Assembly: GCA_963966275.1 (NCBI GenBank)
Contig: CAWZYQ010000013.1
Coordinates: forward strand, 1 to 42,556
DNA length: 42,556 nt
Source of the DNA: UBA10427 sp003500135
Lineage (GTDB): Bacteria; Bacteroidota; Bacteroidia; Cytophagales; Cyclobacteriaceae
Direction: 5' to 3'
Translations under genes and position numbers: made by a program
The notes under the pieces: generated by a model
What the model was told of the DNA's origin: nothing
Seen by the model: only the letters and a program-made list of their open reading frames with translations
Database searches by the model: none
Part shown: positions 1 to 9,063 of the stretch, piece after piece
Layout: the number at the start of each line of letters is the position of its first letter
How positions within the stretch are numbered: the stretch's first letter is position 1

Positions 1-778
1 GGTTGTACCACTTGTCCTCATCGCCCGGGCGGATGAAGTACTGCATCTCGAGCTGCTCGAATTCACGCATCCTGAAAATGAACTGACGGGCCACGATCTC
101 ATTCCGGAAGGCTTTACCGATCTGGGCAATGCCAAAGGGCACCTTCATCCGGGCGGTTTTTTGAACGTTCAGATAATTGACAAAAATCCCCTGAGCCGTT
201 TCCGGTCGAAGATAAATCTTGTTCGATTCATCGGCCACCGATCCGATTTCGGTGGAAAACATCAGGTTGAACTGCCGTACTTCCGTCCAGTTGGCCGTGC
301 CGGACAAGGGACAAACGATACCTGCATCGATGATCAATTGCCTCAGGCCGATCAGGTCCTCGGCATCGAGCAGCCGGGCCATTTCAGCCATTAAAGTATT
401 GGCCTCCTTATTTTTACCTTCCGACCTCAGATATTCCGCCTGCTCCTCCAGCAGTACATCGGCACGATATCGCTTTTTAGAATCTTTATTATCAACCAAC
501 GGATCATTGAAACTATCTACGTGGCCCGAAGCTTTCCAGGTGGTCGGGTGCATAAATATGGCCGCATCCAGGCCGACAATGTTGTCGTTGAGCTTTACCA
601 TCGCCTGCCACCACAGGTCCTTGAGGTTCTTTTTTAGCTCAGCGCCATACGGGCCGTAATCGTACACCGCCTGCAATCCGTCGTAAATTTCACTTGATGG
701 ATACACAAAGCCATACTCTTTGGCATGCGCCACGATATCCTTTATTCCAAAATCCTTATCGTTGTCTGTTTTTGCCAT
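1..778 (-). CDS. glyS: Glycine--tRNA ligase, single-chain type (N-terminal 259 residues; cut by window edge)
   Basis: Charges tRNA-Gly in the cytosol. Reading the minus strand from ATG at 778 gives MAKTDNDKDFGIKDIVAHAK and stays open to base 1, so the 3' half lies outside the window. Class II landmarks of the alpha2-type GlyRS are visible: VYDYGPYGAELKKN (motif 1 area), TSW-like glycine-binding segment, LRPETAQGIFVNY, then IGKAFRNEIVARQ and FRMREFEQLEMQYF (motif 2 area). This is the eukaryote/Thermus-like dimeric enzyme, not the alpha2beta2 glyQ/glyS pair, so the symbol follows common usage for this type. The gene is divergent from the universal stress protein. Identity is very secure; only the C-terminal anticodon-binding part is unseen. 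Confidence 0.95.
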   Translation of the reverse strand, partial: MAKTDNDKDFGIKDIVAHAKEYGFVYPSSEIYDGLQAVYDYGPYGAELKKNLKDLWWQAMVKLNDNIVGLDAAIFMHPTTWKASGHVDSFNDPLVDNKDSKKRYRADVLLEEQAEYLRSEGKNKEANTLMAEMARLLDAEDLIGLRQLIIDAGIVCPLSGTANWTEVRQFNLMFSTEIGSVADESNKIYLRPETAQGIFVNYLNVQKTARMKVPFGIAQIGKAFRNEIVARQFIFRMREFEQLEMQYFIRPGDEDKWYN

Positions 779-783
779 AGCCG

Positions 784-791
784 CAAAGATA
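784..791 (-). promoter_or_regulatory. Possible -7 box of glyS (TATCTTTG)
   Basis: The minus strand reads TATCTTTG only 5 nt before the glyS ATG, an exact match to the Bacteroidetes TAnnTTTG -7 consensus. If used, transcription would start at or very near the start codon, giving a leaderless or nearly leaderless mRNA. No well-spaced -33 TTTG was found. The rest of the 779-1010 divergent gap is AT-rich and shows nothing else I can name. Confidence 0.3.
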
Positions 792-1010
792 GACATCCGA
801 CCAAAAAATTCTACTATAATACCAGTTATTGGCTTAAAAAATAGCGGTACAACCGGACAATAGACATTTTTTTGGGTTTTGAATAAAAAGTATATTGGAA
901 ATTATATTTTTACGAAGGGAAGAAAAATATTGGAAGAATCGTAGCCAATAAGTTTTACTACTAAACATTTACAAAACAAACACGGCCAGCAAATACTGGC
1001 TGCACAGCTT

Positions 1011-1850
1011 ATGTATAATAAAATTGCTCTTGCGCTCGCTTTTTCACCACGCTGCCTGGCCATGCTCAGCGAGTCGATACGGATCAAAAACCTTTTCAAT
1101 GCTGAACTGATCCTCATCCATGTGGGGCCGCAGACAGAACATGAAGAGGAATACCTCAATAAGCTCTTAAAAATTATCGAGCTGGACAAAAGCAATATCC
1201 GGATCATCTGGAAACAAGGCAAACCATCTACCACGATTTTAAATTGTTGTAAGCGGGAAAATATCGATCTGCTACTGGCCGGGGCGCTACGCCGCGAAAA
1301 TATATTTAAATACTACATCGGCTCCACAGCCCGGAAAATTCTGCGAAAAGCGAATTGTTCAGTGCTTTTGCTCACCAACCCTCAGGAGGTCCCCGGGCCT
1401 TTTAAGAAAATCGTCATCAATGGCACCGAGGGTGTGAATGATTTGCGCACTATAAAACGAGGGCTTTACTGGGCGCACATGGAAGATGCTTCGCAAGTGC
1501 ATATTTTTAAAGCTATTCCCGGATTTGGCCTCAGCATGATGGTGGCCGGTGAAGATTCCGAATCGGAATATACAGAAACCCGCCGGAGCATTATCCATGA
1601 AGAGCTTGAGGAGATGGAGCAATTGCTTAGTACCATAGATACCAAAGATCAAAAAATTAATGTCAAGGTAGCTGCGGGAAAAGCTGCATACGAATTGTGC
1701 AGGTTTGCAGAAAAAACCGAGGCTGATCTTTTGATAGTCAAAGCTCCACTCAGAAAATTAATATTTTTAGATCGTTTGTTTCCGCATTACCTCGAACAAG
1801 TGATGAGCGATCTTCCGACCAATCTATTATTTGACAAACACAACAAATGA
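1011..1850 (+). CDS. Universal stress protein, two tandem UspA domains
   Basis: 279 residues, about twice the size of a single Usp domain. The first domain starts MYNKIALALAFSPRC and ends with the nucleotide-loop region GSTARKILRKANCSVLLL (about residues 104-121), which keeps the second half of the usual G-x2-G-x9-G-S/T pattern but has a poor first half. The second domain runs from about residue 134 (FKKIVINGTEG) to the C-terminus (ADLLIVKAPLRKL). The stop overlaps the next start as ATGA, so it is translationally coupled to a CPA2 antiporter. Inference: a cytosolic nucleotide-binding regulator of that antiporter. The family is clear; ligand and exact role are not. Confidence 0.85.
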   Translation: MYNKIALALAFSPRCLAMLSESIRIKNLFNAELILIHVGPQTEHEEEYLNKLLKIIELDKSNIRIIWKQGKPSTTILNCCKRENIDLLLAGALRRENIFKYYIGSTARKILRKANCSVLLLTNPQEVPGPFKKIVINGTEGVNDLRTIKRGLYWAHMEDASQVHIFKAIPGFGLSMMVAGEDSESEYTETRRSIIHEELEEMEQLLSTIDTKDQKINVKVAAGKAAYELCRFAEKTEADLLIVKAPLRKLIFLDRLFPHYLEQVMSDLPTNLLFDKHNK

Positions 1851-3145
1851 TCGAAAAACTAAGTCATATCGATATCATACTAGTGCTATGTCAAATTGGC
1901 CTGATGATACTCTTTGCCAGGGTATTTGGTGAGTTGGCACGCCGCTTACAACAACCTATGGTGGTCGGCGAAATACTGGCAGGAATCATCCTGGGCCCCA
2001 CAATTTTCGGCTACCTAATGCCCGAATCTTTTGAATTATTATTTCCGGCGAAAGGTCACTGGTCGCTCGTGCTGGACGGCTTTATACAGGTAGCCCTGGT
2101 CCTGTTACTGTTTATTGCCGGGCTGGAAGTGGAGCTAGACCTTGTAATCCAACAGGGCCGGCGGGCGCTTTACACCAGCCTCAGTGCACTGGCCTTTCCA
2201 TTCCTGATAGGTTTTGGTTATGCCATATACGATCCCACTTTCTTTGGCATTACCGATGAAAGCCATTACCTGATTTTTGCCCTTTTCTTCGGTACGGTGC
2301 TCTCTATCACTGCCCTCCCTGTGCTTGCACGGGTACTCATGGACCTCAATATTTTTAAGTCGAAAATGGGTATGCTCATCATAGCGGCCGCCATGGTCAT
2401 TGACGTGCTCGGCTGGCTGATTTTTGCAGTCATCCTTAGCATGATCGATGGCAACTCGGAAAAAATGGGCGTTGGAAGTACGCTGGGTCTCACACTTCTA
2501 TTTACCATAATTACACTGACCATCGGGAAAGTACTCATCAATGCGGCCCTACCCTGGATCAATCGCAATTTTGCCTGGCCGGGCGGGTTGCTGTCGATGG
2601 CAATGGTCATTTGCTTTTTTGCTGCTGCATTTACAGAGTGGATCGGCATTCACAGTATTTTTGGGGCCTTCATTTTTGGCATTGCCCTGGGAGATTCGGA
2701 GCATATGTCTGAAAGGGCCAAGGAAATCGTGCACCAATTTATCAATAACATTTTCGCCCCCCTGTTTTTCGTATCAATTGGTTTAAGTGTCAATTTCATA
2801 GCCAATTTCAATATCCCCATGATCCTGGTTATTCTTTTATTGGCAACTATTGGTAAAGTTCTGGGGGGTTATTTGGGTGCAAAAGCCGGAAAGATGGACA
2901 ATGTAAAATCGCTGGCAGTTGGTTTTGCCATGAATACACATGGCACCCTCGAAATTATCCTGGGTACTATCGCCCTAAATACCGGCATTATCACCGAAGA
3001 GATTTTTGTGGCCATTGTCGTAATGGTTATCCTCACCATTTTGGTATCAACGCCACTTATGCGTTATTTCCTCGATCTGAACAGGCGCATAAATAAGCTT
3101 CGCAAAAAGAAACTGCGTATGCGTATGGATTATGAAGAAGATTAG
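1847..3145 (+). CDS. CPA2-family cation/proton antiporter (KefB/NapA-like)
   Basis: 432-residue integral membrane protein with about 12-13 hydrophobic segments, the size of the bare Na_H_Exchanger domain with no C-terminal TrkA-N domain. Family landmarks: QPMVVGEILAGIILGPTIFG near the N-terminus, LFIAGLEVELDL, FGTVLSITALPVLARVLMDL, and FFVSIGLSVNF. The C-terminus is a short basic tail (NRRINKLRKKKLRMRM). It exchanges Na+ or K+ for protons across the inner membrane. The start overlaps the stop of the Usp gene by 4 nt (ATGA), so the two are made together; some related antiporters carry Usp domains fused at the C-terminus, which makes a functional link likely. Cation preference cannot be told from sequence. 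Confidence 0.9.
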   Translation: MIEKLSHIDIILVLCQIGLMILFARVFGELARRLQQPMVVGEILAGIILGPTIFGYLMPESFELLFPAKGHWSLVLDGFIQVALVLLLFIAGLEVELDLVIQQGRRALYTSLSALAFPFLIGFGYAIYDPTFFGITDESHYLIFALFFGTVLSITALPVLARVLMDLNIFKSKMGMLIIAAAMVIDVLGWLIFAVILSMIDGNSEKMGVGSTLGLTLLFTIITLTIGKVLINAALPWINRNFAWPGGLLSMAMVICFFAAAFTEWIGIHSIFGAFIFGIALGDSEHMSERAKEIVHQFINNIFAPLFFVSIGLSVNFIANFNIPMILVILLLATIGKVLGGYLGAKAGKMDNVKSLAVGFAMNTHGTLEIILGTIALNTGIITEEIFVAIVVMVILTILVSTPLMRYFLDLNRRINKLRKKKLRMRMDYEED

Positions 3146-3232
3146 CAAAAATCGCCTGGAAGACATTTGTTGGAATTGATGGATAATTGCTTTATCAAAA
3201 GGCCAGCCTGGCCGTATATTCAAAACAAAAAC

Positions 3233-3991
3233 ATGAAATCATATCACTTACCACTATTGATTTTAATTCTATTGAGTTGCGGCTTTAATAAGCCCAATAC
3301 CACTCAATCTACCCCACCCGGTCATCAGCTATGGACCGATCTACTTCAAAAACATGTCAGGCAGGATGGCATGGTGGACTACCGGGGTTTTATCAAAGAT
3401 TCTACTAAACTCAATCAATACCTGTCGACCCTGGAGAATCATATACCGGCCGATAATTGGAGTGAAAAAGAAAAGCTGGCCTACTGGATCAATGCCTACA
3501 ATGCGTACACGATTCAACTCGTCATTCGCCACTATCCACTGGAAAGCATAAAAGATATAAGTGGGTTTTTGTCCATACCTTTTGTCAATAGCGCCTGGGA
3601 TATAAAATTTATTGAGCTTGGTGGTGAAAAGCTTGACCTCAACAACATTGAGCACAGTATTTTAAGGAAGGAATTTGACGAGCCCCGAATACACTTTGCC
3701 ATCAACTGTGCCTCCATTTCCTGCCCGGTACTCCGCAATGAGGCCTTTACAGCTGATAAGCTGGAAGCTCAACTGGAAGAACAGACCAAAATATTTTTAA
3801 ACAATCCGGAGAAAAACAGGATCGGTAAAAATGAAATTGAGATCTCCAAAATCTTCAGCTGGTTCGGCGGCGATTTCAAAAAAGAGGGTACGATCATCGA
3901 TTTCATCAACCCATATACCGCAACCGATATTTCGCCGGGCGCTTCGGTAAAATATATAGACTACAACTGGCAACTTAACGACAGCAAATAA
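3233..3991 (+). CDS. DUF547 lipoprotein
   Basis: 252 residues from the ATG at 3233, chosen because it begins a clean lipoprotein signal, MKSYHLPLLILILLSCGF, with Cys at the lipobox; an upstream in-frame start at 3167 would put a hydrophilic stretch before the signal. The DUF547 core is obvious: KLAYWINAYNAYTIQLV, then EHSILRKEF, RIHFAINCASISCPVLR and a C-terminal KIFSWFGGDF. Exported to the periplasm and membrane-anchored. The biochemical function of DUF547 is not established; the conserved N-A-Y-N and C-A-S-x-S-C-P motifs suggest an enzyme. It follows the antiporter by 87 nt on the same strand and could be cotranscribed. Confidence 0.85.
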   Translation: MKSYHLPLLILILLSCGFNKPNTTQSTPPGHQLWTDLLQKHVRQDGMVDYRGFIKDSTKLNQYLSTLENHIPADNWSEKEKLAYWINAYNAYTIQLVIRHYPLESIKDISGFLSIPFVNSAWDIKFIELGGEKLDLNNIEHSILRKEFDEPRIHFAINCASISCPVLRNEAFTADKLEAQLEEQTKIFLNNPEKNRIGKNEIEISKIFSWFGGDFKKEGTIIDFINPYTATDISPGASVKYIDYNWQLNDSK

Positions 3992-4098
3992 ACTACAAAT
4001 GTCGGTTTGAAACTTTGAGATTTTGATGGAAATTGCAAGATTGCAAATTGGAATCGATCTCGTCTTTCAATTGATATCTAGACAACAGGAATACGCCT

Positions 4099-7000
4099 AT
4101 GTACCTCATTTTTGATACCGAAACCACTGGTTTACCCAAAAAATACAATGCCCCGCATACCGATCTTGACAACTGGCCAAGGTTAGTCCAGATCGCCTGG
4201 CAGCTTCACGACGAAAAAGGTAAGCTGATCAATGCCGAAAACCTGATCGTGCAGCCCGATGGGTTTACCATTCCTTATAATGCCACCAAGGTACATGGCA
4301 TCACTACTAAGCGTGCCAAACAAGAGGGCTTGCCTCTGCCTAAGGTGCTGGAGGTCTTTGCCCGTGACATAGAAAAAGCAGAGGCGCTGGTCGGCCATAA
4401 TGTAGAATTCGATCTGAACATAATGGGCGCCGAATTTATCCGTGGTGAGGTGGAGAGTTTAATGTGGGACAAAAAGCGCCTTGACACCAAAGACGAAGCG
4501 ACAGATTATTGTGCCATTCCCGGTGGTAAAGGCGGTAAATACAAGTGGCCCACACTTACCGAACTACATGAAAAACTATTCGGTGAAGCATTCGAAGATG
4601 CCCACGATGCCGCCTATGATGTAGCTGCCACCTCCAGGTGCTTTTTCGGACTGTTAAAACAAAAGGTGGTCAAGCCTTTGAAGGGCGTATCCCCACAGGA
4701 AATTGAATATGAAGCGCCTGGCCTGTATGACGCCAATTTTGCCCACCTTAAAAAGCAAAAGAAAAAGAAGAGCGCCACCCTCGACCTCGATGAAGATATA
4801 GACATCGCGCATGTGGAAGATGTGCCTTTCAGCCATTTACATGTGCACTCCCAGTTTTCCATACTACAAGCTACTTCTGAGGTGGGCCTGATCGTTTCGA
4901 AAGCAAAAGAACTGGGCATGCCGGCCATAGCAATTACTGATCATGGAAACATGATGGCCGCCTTTCAATTTGTAAATGCCGCTCTGAAAGAAGGAATAAA
5001 ACCAATCGTAGGCTGCGAGTTCAATGTCTGCCACGATCGCAATGATAAATCGAGACAAGATAACGGATATCAGACCGTACTGCTGGCGAAAAACAAAAAG
5101 GGGTATCAAAACCTGGCCAAATTGGCTTCATATGCTTATACCGAAGGTTTTTACTACGTGCCCCGCATTGATAAGGAATTGCTGCTTCAATACAAAGAAT
5201 ACATCATCGCCACAACAGGAGGCCTGTGGGGCGAAGTCCCCGACCTGGTCCTGAACGTAGGCGAAACACAGGCCGAGGAGGCCTTTGTATGGTGGAAAGA
5301 TCATTTTGGCGATGACTTCTTCGTCGAACTCAACCGGCACGGTTTGGAAGAGGAAAACCACGTAAATGAAGTTTTGCTACGCTTCGCCGAAAAATATGGG
5401 GTCAAATATTTCGCGGCCAATAATACCTACTACTCAAAAAGGGAAGACTCCAAAGCCCACGACATTCTGTTGTGTGTAAAAGATGGCGAAACCATTGAAA
5501 AGCCCAAGCGCTACGTCGGGAAAAGAGGACGGGAATTCCGGTTCGGCTTTCCCAATGATGAATTTTACCTGAAGTCTCCTGAGGAAATGAAGGCGCTTTT
5601 TGCCGATCTTCCCGAAGCAATAGAAACGACCAATGAGATCGTTGAGAAAATTGAGGGATTTCAATTGGCCAGGGATGTGCTCCTGCCAAAATTTGAAATC
5701 CCCGAGCAGTTCAAGGACCCCAAAGATGATGAGGATCCGAACTTAAAAAACGGGGAAAACAATTACCTGCGTCATCTCACTTACGAGGGCGCCAAAAAAC
5801 GATATCCGGACATCACCCCAGAAATTCAGGAAAGGCTCGACTTTGAGTTGGAAGTGATTAGAAAAACGGGTTACCCGGGCTATTTCCTCATCGTGCAGGA
5901 TTTCACACGGGCAGCACGCGACATGGGGGTTTCCGTAGGCCCGGGACGGGGCTCTGCGGCAGGATCAGCCGTTGCTTATTGCATCGGAATCACCAATGTG
6001 GACCCAATCGAGTATGACCTCCTTTTTGAGCGCTTTCTCAATCCTGATCGCGTATCGATGCCCGATATTGATATAGATTTCGATGATGAAGGTCGCGGGA
6101 AAGTAATCGACTACGTTATTGATAAATACGGTGCGAATCAGGTGGCACAGATCATCACCTATGGCACCATGGCGGCCAAGTCATCCATCCGCGATACGGC
6201 AAGAGCGCTAGGCCTGCCCTTAACCGAAGCCGATCGTGTAGCTAAACTGGTACCTGACATCAAGCTCAATAAACTTTTCAGTCTGGACGATAAAGCGCTC
6301 GCCGGTAAACTGAAAAACAACGCCGATATGATCAATATGGCCAAAGAGCTGAAACAGATATCCGGGGGCGATGACCTGACAGCCCAAACCCTGAATCAGG
6401 CACGCATTCTGGAGGGCTCGGTGAGAAATACCGGCATCCATGCCTGCGGTGTGATCATTACGCCGGATGATATCACCAACTTTGTTCCGGTGGCGCTGGC
6501 CAAAGATTCAGATATGTGGTGCACCCAGTTTGACAACTCGGTAGTGGAAAATGCCGGATTGCTCAAGATGGACTTCCTCGGCTTAAAAACGCTTACCCTG
6601 ATCAAAGATGCCGTTAAGATCGTAAAAGAACGGCACGGTATTGATATCGACCCCGATGCTATTCCACTGGATGACGAGGAAACCTATAAGCTTTTCCAAC
6701 GCGGTGAAACCGTCGGGATATTCCAGTACGAATCTCCAGGCATGCAAAAATACCTTCGTGAACTGAAGCCTTCCGTTTTTGCCGACCTCATTGCCATGAA
6801 CGCCCTTTATCGTCCGGGTCCGCTGGAATATATACCTTCCTTCATTCGCCGAAAGCACGGCCAGGAAGATATCACCTATGATCTTGAAGATATGAAGGAA
6901 TACCTGGAAGAAACCTACGGTATTACGGTTTACCAGGAGCAGGTGATGTTGCTTTCACAAAAACTGGCGGGCTTTACTAAAGGCGAAGCTGATATGCTCA

Positions 7001-8379
7001 GGAAAGCCATGGGTAAAAAGATCTTCGCACTGCTGGAAGAGCTAAAACCCAAGTTCCTCAACCAGGGCGAGGAAAGAGGGCGCCCGAAAGAAAAACTTGA
7101 GAAAATATGGAAAGACTGGGAAGCATTTGCCTCCTATGCCTTCAATAAGTCGCACTCCACCTGCTATGCATGGGTGGCCTACCAAACCGCATATCTGAAA
7201 GCCCACTACCCTGCTGAATATATGGCTTCGGTGTTGAGCAACAATATGAACGACATAAAGCAGGTGACCTTCTTTATGGAAGAATGCCGACGAATGGGCA
7301 TTAAAGTGTTAGGCCCTGATGTAAATGAATCGAAATCGAAATTTACAGTAAACCAGGATGGCGGGATCCGTTTTGGTATGGCGGCCATAAAAGGAAGTGG
7401 GGAAGCCGCGGTAGAAGCTATTATAGAAGAGCGTGAAGAAAACGGCATGTACAGCGATATTTTTGATTTCGCTACCCGCGTTAATCCGAGGCAAGTCAAC
7501 AAAAAAACGTTTGAATCACTGGCAATGGCCGGCGCTTTTGATTGTTTTCCGGAATATCACCGTCGTCAGTATTTATTTGCCGAGGAAGGTGATCAACCAC
7601 TAATTGACAAAGCTGTTCGATATGGTCAGCGACTGAATGCCGATAAAAACAATGCACAACAATCACTTTTTGGCGGTGAAAATGCCCTTGAAATCCCGAA
7701 ACCAAAAGTTTCGGAATGCGAACCCTATGGGCCTACCGAAAAGCTTAATATCGAAAAAGAGGTGGTTGGGGTTTACATCACGGGGCATCCGCTGGACCAG
7801 TTCAAGTTTGAGATGCAATATTTTTGCAATAGCAAAATAAGTGACTTAAAGGATCTGGATGGTAAAATTGGCCATGACATGATGGTTGCCGGTATAGTGA
7901 CAGATGCCGCTCATAAGATGACCAAAAACGGAAAGCCTTTTGGCATCTTGACACTGGAAGATTACGAAGATCACCACACCTTTTATATTTTCTCCGACGA
8001 CTATATCAAATTCAAAGAGTTTATTTCACCGGGATGGTTTTTGTATTTGAAGGGTAAGGTAACGCAAAAATCCTGGGGTGATCAAAAACTTGAATATCAA
8101 ATTCAGGACATCCAGATACTCGGCGACATCCGGGAGAAGATGAGTAAGCGACTATCCCTTTTTGTCCAACCTGATCATATTTCCAATGATATGATCGACA
8201 AGTTGGAATCGCTCGCTGAAACATATCCGGGCAATTGCCAGTTGAAATTGAATCTTAGAGATGATGTAGAACAAATGGAGGTGCAGCTATTGAGCAGAAA
8301 ATATATGATCCAGCCTCACGATGATCTCTTGAAGGAACTGGAAATGATCAGTGGAGTGAATTTTATGGTGGAAACCTGA
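4099..8379 (+). CDS. dnaE: DNA polymerase III alpha subunit with N-terminal DEDDh exonuclease
   Basis: Replicative polymerase, 1426 residues. Residues 1-190 are an epsilon-like proofreading domain with all DEDDh residues visible: D6 and E8 (FDTETTG), D105 (GHNVEFD), H169 and D174 (AHDAAYD). A PHP domain starts at about 245 (HLHVHSQ). Polymerase landmarks are GPGRGSAAGS (614-623) and catalytic aspartates D656 and D658 (PDIDIDF) and D825 (LKMDFLG). An OB-fold follows near the C-terminus (MMVAGIVTDAAHKM), with about 60 further residues. Several PHP metal ligands are replaced (G375, N442, Y444 where Cys, Asp and His are usual), so PHP is probably inactive and proofreading falls to the fused exonuclease. 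The extra N-terminal domain explains the length over E. coli DnaE (1160). Confidence 0.97.
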   Translation: MYLIFDTETTGLPKKYNAPHTDLDNWPRLVQIAWQLHDEKGKLINAENLIVQPDGFTIPYNATKVHGITTKRAKQEGLPLPKVLEVFARDIEKAEALVGHNVEFDLNIMGAEFIRGEVESLMWDKKRLDTKDEATDYCAIPGGKGGKYKWPTLTELHEKLFGEAFEDAHDAAYDVAATSRCFFGLLKQKVVKPLKGVSPQEIEYEAPGLYDANFAHLKKQKKKKSATLDLDEDIDIAHVEDVPFSHLHVHSQFSILQATSEVGLIVSKAKELGMPAIAITDHGNMMAAFQFVNAALKEGIKPIVGCEFNVCHDRNDKSRQDNGYQTVLLAKNKKGYQNLAKLASYAYTEGFYYVPRIDKELLLQYKEYIIATTGGLWGEVPDLVLNVGETQAEEAFVWWKDHFGDDFFVELNRHGLEEENHVNEVLLRFAEKYGVKYFAANNTYYSKREDSKAHDILLCVKDGETIEKPKRYVGKRGREFRFGFPNDEFYLKSPEEMKALFADLPEAIETTNEIVEKIEGFQLARDVLLPKFEIPEQFKDPKDDEDPNLKNGENNYLRHLTYEGAKKRYPDITPEIQERLDFELEVIRKTGYPGYFLIVQDFTRAARDMGVSVGPGRGSAAGSAVAYCIGITNVDPIEYDLLFERFLNPDRVSMPDIDIDFDDEGRGKVIDYVIDKYGANQVAQIITYGTMAAKSSIRDTARALGLPLTEADRVAKLVPDIKLNKLFSLDDKALAGKLKNNADMINMAKELKQISGGDDLTAQTLNQARILEGSVRNTGIHACGVIITPDDITNFVPVALAKDSDMWCTQFDNSVVENAGLLKMDFLGLKTLTLIKDAVKIVKERHGIDIDPDAIPLDDEETYKLFQRGETVGIFQYESPGMQKYLRELKPSVFADLIAMNALYRPGPLEYIPSFIRRKHGQEDITYDLEDMKEYLEETYGITVYQEQVMLLSQKLAGFTKGEADMLRKAMGKKIFALLEELKPKFLNQGEERGRPKEKLEKIWKDWEAFASYAFNKSHSTCYAWVAYQTAYLKAHYPAEYMASVLSNNMNDIKQVTFFMEECRRMGIKVLGPDVNESKSKFTVNQDGGIRFGMAAIKGSGEAAVEAIIEEREENGMYSDIFDFATRVNPRQVNKKTFESLAMAGAFDCFPEYHRRQYLFAEEGDQPLIDKAVRYGQRLNADKNNAQQSLFGGENALEIPKPKVSECEPYGPTEKLNIEKEVVGVYITGHPLDQFKFEMQYFCNSKISDLKDLDGKIGHDMMVAGIVTDAAHKMTKNGKPFGILTLEDYEDHHTFYIFSDDYIKFKEFISPGWFLYLKGKVTQKSWGDQKLEYQIQDIQILGDIREKMSKRLSLFVQPDHISNDMIDKLESLAETYPGNCQLKLNLRDDVEQMEVQLLSRKYMIQPHDDLLKELEMISGVNFMVET

Positions 8380-8485
8380 CATGACAAATTGGCTCCAATG
8401 ATACTTTTTACCAAAAAAATGTGTCGTTAATTGAACAATTATGACAACATGTCCAAACAAAATACGTTTGGTAGTGATTTTGTAA

Positions 8486-8493
8486 TACATTTG
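8486..8493 (+). promoter_or_regulatory. Putative -7 box for trxA (TACATTTG)
   Basis: TACATTTG is an exact match to the Bacteroidetes TAnnTTTG consensus and ends 31 nt before the trxA ATG. A TTTG at 8467-8470 lies upstream but with only 15 nt between, shorter than the usual ~20, so the -33 assignment is weak. A second match, TACGTTTG, overlaps that TTTG at 8463-8470. Confidence 0.45.
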
Positions 8494-8524
8494 TAGAATA
8501 TTTTGAATTTAAGCATAACATCAG

Positions 8525-8845
8525 ATGGGAAAAACAATTGAAATTACTGACGCTAATTTTGAAGAAATATTGGCTACTGAAAAACCTGTATTGGTTGACT
8601 TTTGGGCAGAATGGTGCGGCCCTTGTAAAATGATCGGACCGGTTGTGGAAGAGTTAGCTTCGGAATACGACGGCAAAGCTGTCATTGCCAAAGTTGATGT
8701 AGACAGCAACCCCGAGGTTTCAGCCAAATTCGGGATCAGAAGTATACCTACCTTATTGTTCTTTAAAAATAAAGAGATCGTAGATAAGCAAGTGGGAGCT
8801 GTTCCGAAAAATGTCCTTTCAGAAAAGCTTAATGCCCAAATTTAA
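8525..8845 (+). CDS. trxA: Thioredoxin
   Basis: Cytosolic dithiol-disulfide oxidoreductase, 106 residues, standard thioredoxin size. Active site WCGPC with C31 and C34; preceded by VLVDFWAEWCGPCKM and followed by the conserved cis-proline segment GIRSIPTLLFFKN. No signal peptide, so cytoplasmic. It stands alone with its own candidate promoter, between dnaE and a decayed kinase. Reduced thioredoxin is the usual electron donor for typical 2-Cys peroxiredoxins, so it probably serves the peroxiredoxin encoded 3.4 kb downstream. Confidence 0.97.
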   Translation: MGKTIEITDANFEEILATEKPVLVDFWAEWCGPCKMIGPVVEELASEYDGKAVIAKVDVDSNPEVSAKFGIRSIPTLLFFKNKEIVDKQVGAVPKNVLSEKLNAQI

Positions 8846-9063
8846 GATTTAACCTGAATAATGCACTAGCATTCTATTGCAAGTCCAAACTGATTCAATC
8901 TCAAGCATTTATGAACATTTTGGTACTCACCGTGATGGTTAACCACGCCTCCGTGCCAAAATAACCCTAAACACTTGATCTTATTGCATTTTGGGCTTTT
9001 ATGACGAATCCTAATGCATGATCCAGGTTTAAAAACTTTTTGAAATGATGGGGGGGGTTCCCA
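8846..9063 (+). other. Non-coding or residual sequence between trxA and the kinase pseudogene
   Basis: No gene recognised. The minus strand stays open from the end of the kinase remnant to 8866 (about 65 codons) but the translation is low-complexity and unlike any family I know, so it is probably read-through past a lost kinase stop. A run of eight G (around 9049-9056) is unusual in this AT-leaning DNA. A 5-bp hairpin AATGC/GCATT at 8860-8873 is too weak to call a terminator. Confidence 0.4.

Noticed and set aside
902..1234. Minus-strand 110-codon frame opposite the Usp gene
   Set aside because: Shadow of the Usp coding strand with no recognisable domain.
8860..8873. Hairpin AATGC/GCATT after trxA as terminator
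   Set aside because: Only five base pairs and no U-tract.
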